Source: Mycolicibacterium sp. P1-5 (GTDB lineage: Bacteria > Actinomycetota > Actinomycetes > Mycobacteriales > Mycobacteriaceae). From it: a stretch of 64,000 nucleotides of DNA. The translations under genes and the position numbers were made by a program. The stretch's first letter is position 1. Each line of letters starts with the position of its first letter. The stretch is from positions 62,001 to 126,000 of the forward strand of contig NZ_NPKT01000001.1 of NCBI RefSeq assembly GCF_008329565.1, written 5' to 3'. Under the pieces are notes generated by a model that was not told the DNA's origin, searched no databases, and saw nothing but the letters and a program-made list of their open reading frames with translations. This document shows, piece after piece, positions 10,194 to 19,820 of the stretch.

Positions 10194-11702
10194 TCAGGAC
10201 GTCAGTTGTTCCACGAGTTGCACTGCGCTGTCGACCGAATCGAGCAAGGCGCCCACATGAGCTTTGCTGCCGCGCAGCGGCTCCAGGGTCGGGATCCGCA
10301 CCAGCGAATCACCGCCCAGATCGAAGATCACCGAGTCCCAACTGGCAGCGGCGATGTCGGCGCCGAAGCGCCGCAGGCATTCGCCACGGAAGTACGCCCG
10401 GGTATCGGTCGGCGGGTTGTCGACAGCGTCGATCACCTGCTGTTCGGTGACCAGACGCTTCATCGAGCCGCGCGCCACCAACCGGTTGTACAGCCCCTTG
10501 TCGAGCCGGACATCGGAGTACTGCAGGTCGACCAGATGCAGTCGCGGCGCCGACCAGCCGAGGTTCTCCCGCTGCCGGAAGCCTTCCAGGAGGCGCAGCT
10601 TGGCCGGCCAGTCGAGCAGGTCGGCGCATTCCATCGGATCGCGTTCGAGCAGGTCAAGGATGTGAGCCCAGGTTTCGACGACCTGGGATGCACTCGGATC
10701 GGGGTCGCGGGCGTCGACCAGCTTGGCCACCCGGTCCAGGTAGATCCGCTGCATCGCCAGCGCGGTCATTTCCCGGCCGTCAGCAAGTGCCACCGTCGCC
10801 CGCAGCGACGGATCCCGGCTGACCACGTGGACCGCGTGCACCGGCCGGGCCAACGCAAGATCCGACAGGTCAAGGCCGTACTTGGGACCTTCCTCGATCA
10901 AATCGAGCACCAATGATGTGGTGCCCACCTTGAGATAGGTCGACGTCTCGGCCAGATTCGCGTCACCGATGATGACGTGCAGGCGGCGGTACTTGTCGGC
11001 GTCGGCATGCGGCTCGTCGCGGGTGTTGATGATGCCGCGTTTGAGGGTGGTCTCGAGGCCGACCTCGACCTCGATGTAGTCGGCGCGCTGGGACAGCTGA
11101 AAGCCCGGGTCGTCGCCGGACGGCCCGATACCGACACGGCCGGAACCGGTCACGACCTGCCGCGACACCATGAACGGCGTCAGGCCCGAGATCACCGCGG
11201 AGAACGGCGTCTGGCGGCTCATCAGGTAGTTCTCGTGGGACCCGTACGACGCACCCTTGCCGTCGACATTGTTCTTGTACAGCTGCAGCTTGGCCGCGCC
11301 GGGAACGCTGGCCACGTGCCGGGCCGCCGCCTCCATGACGCGCTCGCCGGCTTTGTCCCAGATCACGGCATCCATCGGGTCTGTGACCTCGGGTGCCGAG
11401 TACTCCGGGTGGGCGTGGTCGACGTACAGCCGGGCGCCGTTGGTGAGGATCATGTTGGCCGCTCCCACCTCGTCGGCGTCGACGATCGGCGGCGGTCCCG
11501 ACGCGCGGCTGAGGTCGAATCCGCGGGCGTCCCGCAGCGGCGACTCCACCTCGTAATCCCAGCGGGTCCGCTTGGCCCGCTGGATACCGGCGGCAGCGGC
11601 GTAGGCCAGCACCGCTTGGGTGGAGGTGAGGATGGGGTTGGCGGTCGGATCGGACGGAGAGGAGATGCCGTATTCGACCTCGGTTCCGATGATCCGTTGC
11701 AT
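10194..11702 (-). CDS. dop: Deamidase of Pup / depupylase Dop
   Basis: Paralogue of PafA that deamidates the Pup C-terminal Gln and removes Pup from substrates. The start is the ATG at 11700-11702 ([19 protein letters not shown]), giving 502 residues; the frame is open 8 codons further but lacks homology. Dop-specific loop residues (about 40-80) follow the first strand, and family motifs '[14 protein letters not shown]', '[20 protein letters not shown]' and '[20 protein letters not shown]' are present. It lies 69 nt upstream of pup. A -10-like hexamer 7 nt upstream of the ATG suggests a leaderless mRNA. Confidence 0.96.
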   Translation of the reverse strand: MQRIIGTEVEYGISSPSDPTANPILTSTQAVLAYAAAAGIQRAKRTRWDYEVESPLRDARGFDLSRASGPPPIVDADEVGAANMILTNGARLYVDHAHPEYSAPEVTDPMDAVIWDKAGERVMEAAARHVASVPGAAKLQLYKNNVDGKGASYGSHENYLMSRQTPFSAVISGLTPFMVSRQVVTGSGRVGIGPSGDDPGFQLSQRADYIEVEVGLETTLKRGIINTRDEPHADADKYRRLHVIIGDANLAETSTYLKVGTTSLVLDLIEEGPKYGLDLSDLALARPVHAVHVVSRDPSLRATVALADGREMTALAMQRIYLDRVAKLVDARDPDPSASQVVETWAHILDLLERDPMECADLLDWPAKLRLLEGFRQRENLGWSAPRLHLVDLQYSDVRLDKGLYNRLVARGSMKRLVTEQQVIDAVDNPPTDTRAYFRGECLRRFGADIAAASWDSVIFDLGGDSLVRIPTLEPLRGSKAHVGALLDSVDSAVQLVEQLTS

Positions 11703-11709
11703 GGGCGCC

Positions 11710-11715
11710 AGCCTA
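11710..11715 (-). promoter_or_regulatory. Putative -10 element of dop (leaderless)
   Basis: On the minus strand TAGGCT stands 7 nt before the dop ATG. This spacing places the transcription start at or next to the start codon, and no Shine-Dalgarno sequence fits in between. No convincing -35 was seen. Confidence 0.4.
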
Positions 11716-11776
11716 GCGGGGCGCACTTCCGGCTAGGGTGACCTGACCTGAAAGCCCACATCGGAGCCGCGCAACG

Positions 11777-12865
11777 ATGACATCACCGGACCGCTACGCC
11801 GAAGAGCGCTGGTTTCTGGTTCGAGGTCTCCCGGCGGTGGTGCGACGAAGCGCCCTGCTGCGCCGGGTGTGGGGCCGGTCGGCTCCCGCACTGGCCGGGG
11901 TGGCGGTCTTCGCCGCGAACTCCATCCTGGTGGTCAAGATTTCCGGCAAACACACCATCGACATCGACGGCAGGCCGACGGTCGCCGAGGGGTTCCTCCT
12001 GGCGCTCGTCGTGCTGGTGCTGCCGGTGGCAGCGCTGGTGGGCTGGCTGGTGTCGCGGATCGACGGCCCGCTGCGGCGCGTCGTGGCCGCCAACCTGGCG
12101 CTGGTCGTGACCATCGTCGGTTGCGTTTTCGGCGGCCCGAGCCCGCGGGTCGTGGTGAACCTGGTCATGGCCGCGGTCACCGTCGCGGTCATCCTGGTCG
12201 CCACGGCATCGGGCGTCGGCTCGATCGCGGGGTGGGCCGCCCGTGACACCATGTCGAACCTCGCCCTGGCCAGTGGCATGTTCGTCCGCGCCCTTCCGGT
12301 CGTACTGCTGACGTTTCTGGTGTTCTTCAACACCTACGTCTGGTTGATGGCCGCGATCGTCAGCCGCGAACGACTGTGGCTGGCCATCGGATTCCTGTTC
12401 GCGATCGCCGCCGCATTCCTCGTGTCGAGCACCCTGGAACGGGTTCGCCCGACCCTCGACGAAACGCAAGCCGCCCCGGGCGTCGACCCGCTGTCCCGCA
12501 CCGAACGGGCCAACGTGGTGTTCGTCGTCGCGGCGTCCCAGGTGGGTCAGGTGCTGACGGTCGCGCTGGCCACCGGGACGATCTTCTTCGTGCTCGGCTT
12601 GATCGTCCTCAGCCCTCCCCTGCTGGCCTCCTGGACCCGCGACAGTGGCAGCAACGACGGACACATCCTGGGCATGACGCTGCCGGTGCCCGACCCGCTG
12701 ATCCAGACGACGATGATGCTCACGGCCATCACGTTCATGTATCTGGCGGCCAAGGCGGTCACCGACAAGGAGTACCGCGCGCAATTCCTCGACCCGCTGC
12801 TGGCCAACCTGCGGCTCACTCTGGTGGCGCGGGATCACTACCGCTCGTCGCGAGAGCTCCGCTGA
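11777..12865 (+). CDS. Conserved integral membrane protein (Rv2113-like)
   Basis: A 362-residue protein with eight or so hydrophobic segments separated by short charged loops (for example around residues 35-55, 70-95, 105-125, 130-150, 170-195, 200-220, 255-285 and 305-325). N- and C-termini are polar. No catalytic motif was recognised. Its position divergent from dop and upstream of the next gene matches Rv2113 of M. tuberculosis, a membrane protein of unknown function. A TAGGGT hexamer at 11734-11739 may be its -10. The close link with dop is conserved context only; no role in pupylation can be read from it. Confidence 0.8.
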   Translation: MTSPDRYAEERWFLVRGLPAVVRRSALLRRVWGRSAPALAGVAVFAANSILVVKISGKHTIDIDGRPTVAEGFLLALVVLVLPVAALVGWLVSRIDGPLRRVVAANLALVVTIVGCVFGGPSPRVVVNLVMAAVTVAVILVATASGVGSIAGWAARDTMSNLALASGMFVRALPVVLLTFLVFFNTYVWLMAAIVSRERLWLAIGFLFAIAAAFLVSSTLERVRPTLDETQAAPGVDPLSRTERANVVFVVAASQVGQVLTVALATGTIFFVLGLIVLSPPLLASWTRDSGSNDGHILGMTLPVPDPLIQTTMMLTAITFMYLAAKAVTDKEYRAQFLDPLLANLRLTLVARDHYRSSRELR

Positions 12866-12893
12866 TCCTTTCTGCTCGAGATGGAGGCACGAG

Positions 12894-13505
12894 ATGGCAG
12901 ACCAGACCGATGTGTTCGACAAGCGCTATGGGGAGGTCCTTCTGGTCACGGCCGGCACAGACGGGCCGGAAGCGACTGTCTACAACAGCTTTCCGCTCAA
13001 CGACTGCCCCGCCGAGCTGTGGGGCAAGCTCGACGCCGAGGCGATCGCGAAGGACAACGGGGCCGTCGCGGCACTTCTCAACGGGCCCCGTTACTGGTTG
13101 ATGAGCAGCATCGAGAAAGCCGCGTCGGACCGCCGGCAGATCAAGACCTTCGGCGGCATCGACATGATTCGGCAAGCCACCGTCAAGCTGTCCTCGATGA
13201 GCCCCGCGCCGTACACCGTCAACCGGGTCGACCGCAGAACGGTGTTCAACTTCGGTGCCGGCCTGCCGGTGTTCGAACTCGTCGACCCGCACGGGCAGCA
13301 CTGGGTCATGCAGACCTACAGCCAAATGGTGGACCGGGGCCTCACTCTCGCCGGTCTCCCGGACCTGGCTGCACGGCTCGATCTACCCGAAGGATGGCGC
13401 TACCAGACGCGCACGTTGCGCGAGGCGCTGAGCGTGGACACCACGACCCGCGATGCCCACGTCACCCAGGACAACTTCAGCAACAGCTACTCGTTGGAGG
13501 TGTAA
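12894..13505 (+). CDS. Conserved hypothetical protein (Rv2114-like)
   Basis: A 203-residue soluble protein with no signal peptide or membrane segment. The N-terminus reads MADQTDVFDKRYGEVLLV; segments such as 'VYNSFPLNDCPAELW', 'NGPRYWLMSSIEKA' and 'DPHGQHWVMQTYSQMVD' suggest a compact alpha/beta fold. I do not recognise a family beyond its context equivalence to Rv2114. An AGATGGAGGCACGAG run upstream gives a Shine-Dalgarno. It follows the membrane gene by 28 nt and may be cotranscribed with it. Confidence 0.75.
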   Translation: MADQTDVFDKRYGEVLLVTAGTDGPEATVYNSFPLNDCPAELWGKLDAEAIAKDNGAVAALLNGPRYWLMSSIEKAASDRRQIKTFGGIDMIRQATVKLSSMSPAPYTVNRVDRRTVFNFGAGLPVFELVDPHGQHWVMQTYSQMVDRGLTLAGLPDLAARLDLPEGWRYQTRTLREALSVDTTTRDAHVTQDNFSNSYSLEV

Positions 13506-13595
13506 CGCGCTGAGCGTGACGTTCGCCCCGGTAGAGCCGCTCGTAACAAACTGACGCCCGTGACGATAACGCTGCAGTACGGCTCACCGTCGTCA

Positions 13596-13601
13596 TACAC
13601 T
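13596..13601 (+). promoter_or_regulatory. Putative -10 element upstream of the DUF732 gene
   Basis: TACACT, about 30 nt before the ATG, followed by a purine-rich GGGGAAAGG Shine-Dalgarno. This gives a short leader of about 20-25 nt. No clear -35. Confidence 0.35.
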
Positions 13602-13630
13602 GCGCCAACAATCGGGGAAAGGTAAACACC

Positions 13631-13921
13631 ATGAAGAAACTCGTCATCACCGGCATTGCCGCCGCAGGACTCGCCTTGGCGCTGGCCTCACCGGCATACG
13701 CGGATCAGGACTCCTTCATCACGACACTGGCCAATGACGGCTGGCACGGACCGGTCGCCACCGCGGTGGCGCTGGGTCAGCACATCTGCAGTGACATCGC
13801 CGCCGGCGTGCCGCAGGCCACCACCTTGCAGACCATCTCGGACAACACCACCGACGGCGTGGAGCCGAAGGACGCGGCGTTCTTCTACAGCGCCGCCGCC
13901 TCGCAACTCTGCGGGCACTGA
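13631..13921 (+). CDS. Secreted DUF732 protein
   Basis: A 96-residue exported protein with a clear Sec signal peptide (MKKLVITGIAAAGLALALA, cleavage after AYA, about residue 24). The mature part 'DSFITTLANDGWHGPVATAVALGQHICSDIAAG...DAAFFYSAAASQLCG' is the DUF732 fold, with two cysteines that can form a disulfide. Mycobacteria carry many copies; the function is unknown. It stands alone between the 12894 gene and the convergent mpa gene and has its own promoter. Confidence 0.88.
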   Translation: MKKLVITGIAAAGLALALASPAYADQDSFITTLANDGWHGPVATAVALGQHICSDIAAGVPQATTLQTISDNTTDGVEPKDAAFFYSAAASQLCGH

Positions 13922-13939
13922 CGGCCCGAGCCTGGGCCG
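13922..13939. terminator. GC-rich hairpin just after the DUF732 stop (possible terminator)
   Basis: CGGCCC (13922-13927) and GGGCCG (13934-13939) pair perfectly over 6 bp with a 6-nt loop. There is no T-run, so it is not a classical intrinsic terminator. It lies between convergent genes, where termination is expected. Confidence 0.3.
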
Positions 13940-14007
13940 GTACCGCTCGGAATACATTGCCCCGCTCCTCAACGCGGCTCCTTCGTCGCCGCTTGATCGT
14001 CGCGAGG

Positions 14008-15813
14008 CTATAGGTACTGGCCCAGGTTGGACTCGGTGTCGATGGCCCGGCTGGCGCTGCTGCTCTTGCCGGTGACCAGCGTGCGGATGTAAACGATCCG
14101 CTCGCCCTTCTTGCCCGAAATGCGTGCCCAGTCATCGGGATTCGTGGTGTTGGGCAGGTCCTCGTTCTCCGCGAACTCGTCGACGATCGAGTCGAGCAGG
14201 TGCTGGATGCGCAAACCCCTCTGCCCGGTCTCCAGGACTGACTTGATCGCGTACTTCTTGGCCCTGTCGACCACATTCTGGATCATCGCGCCCGAGTTGA
14301 AGTCCTTGAAGTACATGACTTCTTTGTCGCCGTTGGCATAGGTGACTTCCAGGAACCGGTTGTCGTCGATCTCGGCGTACATCCGGTCGACGACCTTCTC
14401 GATCATCGCTCGGATGCACTGCCCTCGATCGCCGCCGAACTCGGCCAGATCGTCGCCGTTCACCGGCAGCGACTCGGTGAGGTACTTGCTGAAGATGTCA
14501 AGGGCGGCTTCGGCATCCGGCCGCTCGATCTTGATCTTGACATCCAGGCGGCCGGGCCGCAGGATCGCCGGGTCGATCATGTCCTCGCGGTTGGAGGCAC
14601 CGATCACGATGACGTTCTCCAGCCCCTCCACACCGTCGATCTCCGACAGCAACTGGGGCACGACCGTCGTCTCGACATCGGAGCTCACACCGGTGCCGCG
14701 GGTACGGAAGATCGAGTCCATCTCATCGAAGAACACGATCACCGGCGTTCCCTCGGAAGCCTTTTCGCGGGCCCGCTGGAAGATCAGGCGGATGTGCCGT
14801 TCGGTCTCGCCGACGAACTTGTTCAGCAGCTCCGGGCCCTTGATGTTGAGGAAGTACGACTTCGCCTCGCGGGCGTCGTCACCGCGCACCTCGGCCATCT
14901 TCTTGGCCAGCGAATTGGCCACGGCCTTGGCAATCAGCGTCTTTCCGCAACCGGGCGGACCGTAGAGCAGCACACCTTTCGGCGGCCGCAGCGCGTACTC
15001 GCGGTACAGCTCCTTATGCAGGAACGGCAACTCGACGGCGTCCCGGATCTGCTCGATCTGGCGGGTCAGGCCGCCGATGTCGCTGTAGGCGACGTCGGGC
15101 ACCTCTTCGAGCACGAGGTCTTCGACCTCGGCCTTGGGAATGCGCTCGAACGCGTACCCGGCCTTGGTGTCGACCAGCAACGAGTCGCCGGGACGCAGCT
15201 TGCGCGGACGCAGATCGTCATCGTCGAGCTCCTCCGCGACGTCGGCGGGCAGGTCCTCGATGGCCACCAGCGGTTCGGCCAACCAGACGATGCGCTCCTC
15301 GTCGGCATGCCCGACGACGAGAGCCCGGTGGCCGTCGGCGAGGATCTCGCGCAGCGTGCTGATCTCGCCGACCGACTCGTACGTGCCGGCCTCCACGACG
15401 GTCAGCGCCTCGTTGAGACGAAGCGTCTGGCCCTTTTTGAGCGAGTGGACGTCGATGTTGGGCGAGCACGTCAGCCGCATTTTGCGACCGGAGGTGAACA
15501 CGTCGACGGTGTCATCCTCGTGGGACCCCAGCAACACCCCGTATCCGCTCGGCGGCTGACCGAGCCGGTCGACCTCTTCGCGTAGAGCGAGCAACTGCTG
15601 ACGGGCCTCTTTGAGGGTGTCCATCAGCTTGGCGTTGCGCGACGCCAGGGAGTCGATTCGCGCCTCGAGTTGATGCACATCACGCGCACTGCGGGCGCTG
15701 CCTTGGCCCACCGCGTTCTCCAGCTGATCGCGCAGGGCCGCCGCCTCACGCCGCAGCTCTTCCAGTTCGGCGGCGTCTTCGCCGGACAGCTGGGGTTCTT
15801 GTGCCTCACTCAT
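14008..15813 (-). CDS. mpa: Proteasome-associated AAA+ ATPase Mpa (ARC)
   Basis: Hexameric unfoldase that captures the Pup coiled-coil region and threads pupylated proteins into the 20S core. The 601-residue protein has an N-terminal coiled coil (about 12-85), tandem OB domains (about 90-240), then the AAA domain with Walker A GPPGCGKT and Walker [11 protein letters not shown]. The C-terminus is ...GQYL, the Tyr-Leu docking tail for PrcA. I start at the ATG at 15811-15813 ([14 protein letters not shown]), behind a GAGAGGAG Shine-Dalgarno; the frame stays open 35 codons further without family similarity. It is transcribed separately from dop-pup-prcBA. Confidence 0.96.
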   Translation of the reverse strand: MSEAQEPQLSGEDAAELEELRREAAALRDQLENAVGQGSARSARDVHQLEARIDSLASRNAKLMDTLKEARQQLLALREEVDRLGQPPSGYGVLLGSHEDDTVDVFTSGRKMRLTCSPNIDVHSLKKGQTLRLNEALTVVEAGTYESVGEISTLREILADGHRALVVGHADEERIVWLAEPLVAIEDLPADVAEELDDDDLRPRKLRPGDSLLVDTKAGYAFERIPKAEVEDLVLEEVPDVAYSDIGGLTRQIEQIRDAVELPFLHKELYREYALRPPKGVLLYGPPGCGKTLIAKAVANSLAKKMAEVRGDDAREAKSYFLNIKGPELLNKFVGETERHIRLIFQRAREKASEGTPVIVFFDEMDSIFRTRGTGVSSDVETTVVPQLLSEIDGVEGLENVIVIGASNREDMIDPAILRPGRLDVKIKIERPDAEAALDIFSKYLTESLPVNGDDLAEFGGDRGQCIRAMIEKVVDRMYAEIDDNRFLEVTYANGDKEVMYFKDFNSGAMIQNVVDRAKKYAIKSVLETGQRGLRIQHLLDSIVDEFAENEDLPNTTNPDDWARISGKKGERIVYIRTLVTGKSSSASRAIDTESNLGQYL

Positions 15814-15960
15814 GTTGCGCTCCTCTCCCACACCTGGAGTTGGTGCGGTGGATACCACAACGCTACCGGCCCAACGTCGATGATGTGCATGCGGGGAATT
15901 TCGACACACTGGCAACACTGTTAATGTTCCTAATGAGTCGGGTCGATCGAGAGGACAGCC

Positions 15961-16455
15961 GTGACCCTGAAACTGCTAGCCACGGGCGTTGCCGCCGCAG
16001 CGATCGTCAGCGGCGTGGCCGCCGGCGTGACGTCGGTGGCATTCAGCTCGCCGGTGCCCGCACCGGCGGTGCAGCCCGTCGTCTTTGGCGCACCGATGCC
16101 GCAGACGCCGGCGCCGGAGCTCCAAAGCCAGCTCGTCGCGACGCTCAATGGCCTCCAGGGCGGCGGGTCGTTCTCGGGCTCCAAGGGCTCCTATATTCAG
16201 TTCGGCCTGGGCCGATTCGAGGGCATCGCCGCCGACCGGGCGTTCAACAACGCCTCGGCCAAGGGCCTGCTCCCGCTGAGCTTCAACATCGCCGACATCG
16301 ACCAGGACGGTCCGTCCGCGACGGCCAATGTCACCGCGACCGCGCCCAACGGGCAGACCGCGAGCCAGAGCATTCAGTTCATCGAGGGCCCCAGCCCGAC
16401 GGGGTGGCAGTTGACCAAGCAGTCGGCGATGTCGCTGATGTCAGGAGCCAGCTGA
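15961..16455 (+). CDS. Exported Mtb12/LppK-domain protein
   Basis: A 164-residue protein with an N-terminal signal sequence ([28 protein letters not shown]) and no lipobox cysteine. The mature domain has '[53 protein letters not shown]', followed by an '[32 protein letters not shown]' segment, the pattern of the low-molecular-weight antigen Mtb12 family. GTG start with GAGAGGAC upstream. It is followed 11 nt later by a lipoprotein with a similar domain, so the two may be a tandem duplication. Function unknown; extracellular or cell-wall. Confidence 0.85.
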   Translation: MTLKLLATGVAAAAIVSGVAAGVTSVAFSSPVPAPAVQPVVFGAPMPQTPAPELQSQLVATLNGLQGGGSFSGSKGSYIQFGLGRFEGIAADRAFNNASAKGLLPLSFNIADIDQDGPSATANVTATAPNGQTASQSIQFIEGPSPTGWQLTKQSAMSLMSGAS

Positions 16456-16466
16456 GCCACTGCGGG

Positions 16467-16982
16467 ATGCGACACCCGTTCTTTAGTCTGAGCGCCGCCA
16501 CAATCGTGGCGGCGCTCAGCCTGTCGGGGTGTTCTGTGCACGCCGAACCGAAGTCGACTCAAAGTCCCTTCGAACAGTCGTCGACCCCGCTGACACCACC
16601 CGCGGCCAACGCCGCTCCCCTGCCGGCTCCCGACGCGTTGACCGATGTGCTCTACCGGTTGGCCGATCCGGCAGTCAAAGGCGCTGACAAACTCCAGCTG
16701 GTCGAGAACACCACCCCCGGTGATGCCGCGACCATCGACAAATTCGCGGCGGCGCTGCGCGACGGCGGCTTCACTCCGCTGACGTTCACGGCCAGCGAGA
16801 TCCGATGGTCGGATCGTCGGCCCGACGATGCACTGGCATCGATCAATATCACCACCTCCAACCCGGCCAACCCCGGCAACTTCACCTTCCCGATGGAGTT
16901 CCGGCAGGACAACGGAAATTGGCAGCTGTCCCGCGAAACGGCCGACATGCTGCTGGCGTTCGGCAATGCCCGCGGCGGCTGA
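16467..16982 (+). CDS. lppK: Putative lipoprotein LppK (Mtb12-domain)
   Basis: A 171-residue lipoprotein: the signal peptide ends in the lipobox LSGC (Cys at about residue 22), then a Pro-rich linker, then a domain related to the preceding gene ('TTPGDAATIDKFAAALRDGGFTPLTFTASEI...PGNFTFPMEFRQDNGNWQLSRETADMLLAF'). Diacylglyceryl transfer by Lgt (27038-28477) would anchor it. The stop directly abuts the next gene. Position next to mpa and before DUF503/trmI matches Rv2116 (lppK); the symbol rests on that synteny. Confidence 0.8.
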   Translation: MRHPFFSLSAATIVAALSLSGCSVHAEPKSTQSPFEQSSTPLTPPAANAAPLPAPDALTDVLYRLADPAVKGADKLQLVENTTPGDAATIDKFAAALRDGGFTPLTFTASEIRWSDRRPDDALASINITTSNPANPGNFTFPMEFRQDNGNWQLSRETADMLLAFGNARGG

Positions 16983-18136
<1,154 letters not shown>

Positions 18137-18195
18137 TCAGCCTGCCATAGCGGACTCGCCGCGCCGCGTACCGCCAGCTTGTCGGCGCACGGTCC

Positions 18196-18201
18196 TAGGC
18201 T
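18196..18201 (+). promoter_or_regulatory. Putative -10 element of the RecB-like gene (leaderless)
   Basis: TAGGCT ends 6 nt before the ATG, so transcription probably starts at the ATG. No Shine-Dalgarno is present. No convincing -35. Confidence 0.4.
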
Positions 18202-18207
18202 GCAGTT

Positions 18208-19032
18208 ATGTCTGATCAGGTGCTGCAGGTGTCGCGGCCCGCGCTGTCGCCATCGCGGGCCGCGGACTTCAAGCAGTGCCCGCTGCTGTACCGCTTCCGC
18301 GCTATCGACCGGCTCACTGAGCCCCCGTCGACCGCCCAGCTGCGCGGTTCGGTGGTGCACGCCGCCCTCGAACAGCTCTACGGCATGCCGGCCGCCGAGC
18401 GGGTTCCGGACACCGCGCTGTCTCTGGTCGGCCCGGCCTGGGACCGGGTGCTGGCCGATCACCCGGAGTTCGCCGCCGATTTCACCGACGAGCAGCGGGC
18501 CCAGCTGCTGACCGAGGCACGGAAGCTGTTGACCGGCTATTACCGGCTCGAGGACCCGACGCGGTTCGACCCGCAGAGCTGCGAGCAGCGCATCGAGGTC
18601 GAGCTCGCCGACGGCACCCTGCTCCGCGGTTTCGTCGATCGGATCGACGTGGCAGGCACCGGCGAGCTTCGGGTCGTCGACTACAAGACCGGCAAGGCGC
18701 CGCCGGCAGCCAGGGCGCTCGCGGAGTTCAAGGCGTTGTTCCAGATGAAGTTCTACGCCGTCGCGCTGCTGCGTTCGCGCGATGTGCTGGCCAGCCGCCT
18801 GCGGCTGATCTATCTGGCCGACGGCCAGCTGCTGGACTACACGCCCGCACTCGACGAGCTGCTGCGTTTCGAGAAGACCCTGATCGCGATCTGGCGGGCG
18901 ATCCAATCTGCCGGCGCCACAGGTGATTTCCGGCCCAACCCGTCACGGTTGTGCGACTGGTGCAGCCACCGTGCGCTATGTCCGGCCTATGGTGGCACAC
19001 CACCGCCGTATCCCGGCTGGCCCGCTGCATGA
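18208..19032 (+). CDS. RecB-family PD-(D/E)XK nuclease with Fe-S cluster ligands (Rv2119-like)
   Basis: A 274-residue Cas4/AddB-C-terminal-like nuclease. Motifs in order: Cys24 ('FKQCPLLYRFR'), His51 ('GSVVHAALE'), 'LRGFVDRID' with Asp144, 'VVDYKTGK' with Asp158 and Lys160, and the C-terminal CDWCSHRALC (Cys249, 252, 258). The four cysteines match the [4Fe-4S] arrangement of AddB and Cas4. No helicase domain is present and no cas gene lies nearby, so it is a stand-alone exonuclease of unknown partner. The next gene overlaps its stop by 4 nt. Confidence 0.88.
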   Translation: MSDQVLQVSRPALSPSRAADFKQCPLLYRFRAIDRLTEPPSTAQLRGSVVHAALEQLYGMPAAERVPDTALSLVGPAWDRVLADHPEFAADFTDEQRAQLLTEARKLLTGYYRLEDPTRFDPQSCEQRIEVELADGTLLRGFVDRIDVAGTGELRVVDYKTGKAPPAARALAEFKALFQMKFYAVALLRSRDVLASRLRLIYLADGQLLDYTPALDELLRFEKTLIAIWRAIQSAGATGDFRPNPSRLCDWCSHRALCPAYGGTPPPYPGWPAA

Positions 19033-19820
19033 CCGGCTGTTACTACCGCCGGCTCGGAACGGATGGCGAGGCGGAGGTATTCGCATCCATGGACTACACC
19101 CGCAGCAATTGGAATTCCGAAATCCAGCATGGCTCACCGCCATTGGCATTATTGACCAAGGCCATCGAAGCGAAGCTGGCCGACGGCATGCGTATCGGTC
19201 GGCTGACCCTAGATATCCTCGGTGCGATTCCGATCACCGAGATGCGGGTGCAGGCCAGAGTTGACCGTCCCGGCAATCGCATCGCGATGCTGTCGGCTGA
19301 GATGTCCGCCGAACGTCCGGACGGGCCGCCGCGTCCGGTGGCCCGGGTGACCGCATGGGCACTGGCCACCTCCGATACCGCCGACGCCGCGACCGACCGG
19401 TATCCGCCGCTGATCGAGGGGCCGACCGCGCCGCTGGAGTTGCACTGGAAGGACGCCACCGGCTACATCGAGTCTGTGGAGTGGCGCCCCCAATACGAAC
19501 AATCGGCAGGCGCCAACGTGTACTGGATGTCCCCCATCACCAACCTGGTCGACAACGAGCCAACGACCGACCTCGAACGGTTGGCGATGCTCGTCGATTC
19601 CGCGAATGGCATTGGCGCAGCGATCGATCCGCAAAAGTTCATCTACATGAACACCGACACCGCCGTGCATCTACATCGGCAGCCTTCCGGCAATGATTTC
19701 GGCGTGCGGGCCCGCGGATCGATCGGGCCCGACGGCATCGGGGTCACCACGGCCGAGCTTTACGACCGTGACGGATTCATCGGTACTTCGGCGCAGACGC
19801 TGTTGGTGCAGCGCCGGTAG
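19029..19820 (+). CDS. Thioesterase family protein (acyl-CoA thioesterase-like, double hotdog)
   Basis: A 263-residue protein with two hotdog halves: 'EIQHGSPPLALLTKAIE...RIGRLTLDILGAIPITEMRVQARV' in the first, and 'PDGIGVTTAELYDRDGFIGTSAQTLLVQ' at the end, the TesB/4HBT_3-type ending. Start is the ATG at 19029, overlapping the nuclease stop (ATGA); the frame upstream to 18951 only covers the nuclease. Substrate unknown. Its last 44 bp overlap the 3' end of the convergent VWA gene, which is unusual. Confidence 0.82.
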   Translation: MTGCYYRRLGTDGEAEVFASMDYTRSNWNSEIQHGSPPLALLTKAIEAKLADGMRIGRLTLDILGAIPITEMRVQARVDRPGNRIAMLSAEMSAERPDGPPRPVARVTAWALATSDTADAATDRYPPLIEGPTAPLELHWKDATGYIESVEWRPQYEQSAGANVYWMSPITNLVDNEPTTDLERLAMLVDSANGIGAAIDPQKFIYMNTDTAVHLHRQPSGNDFGVRARGSIGPDGIGVTTAELYDRDGFIGTSAQTLLVQRR

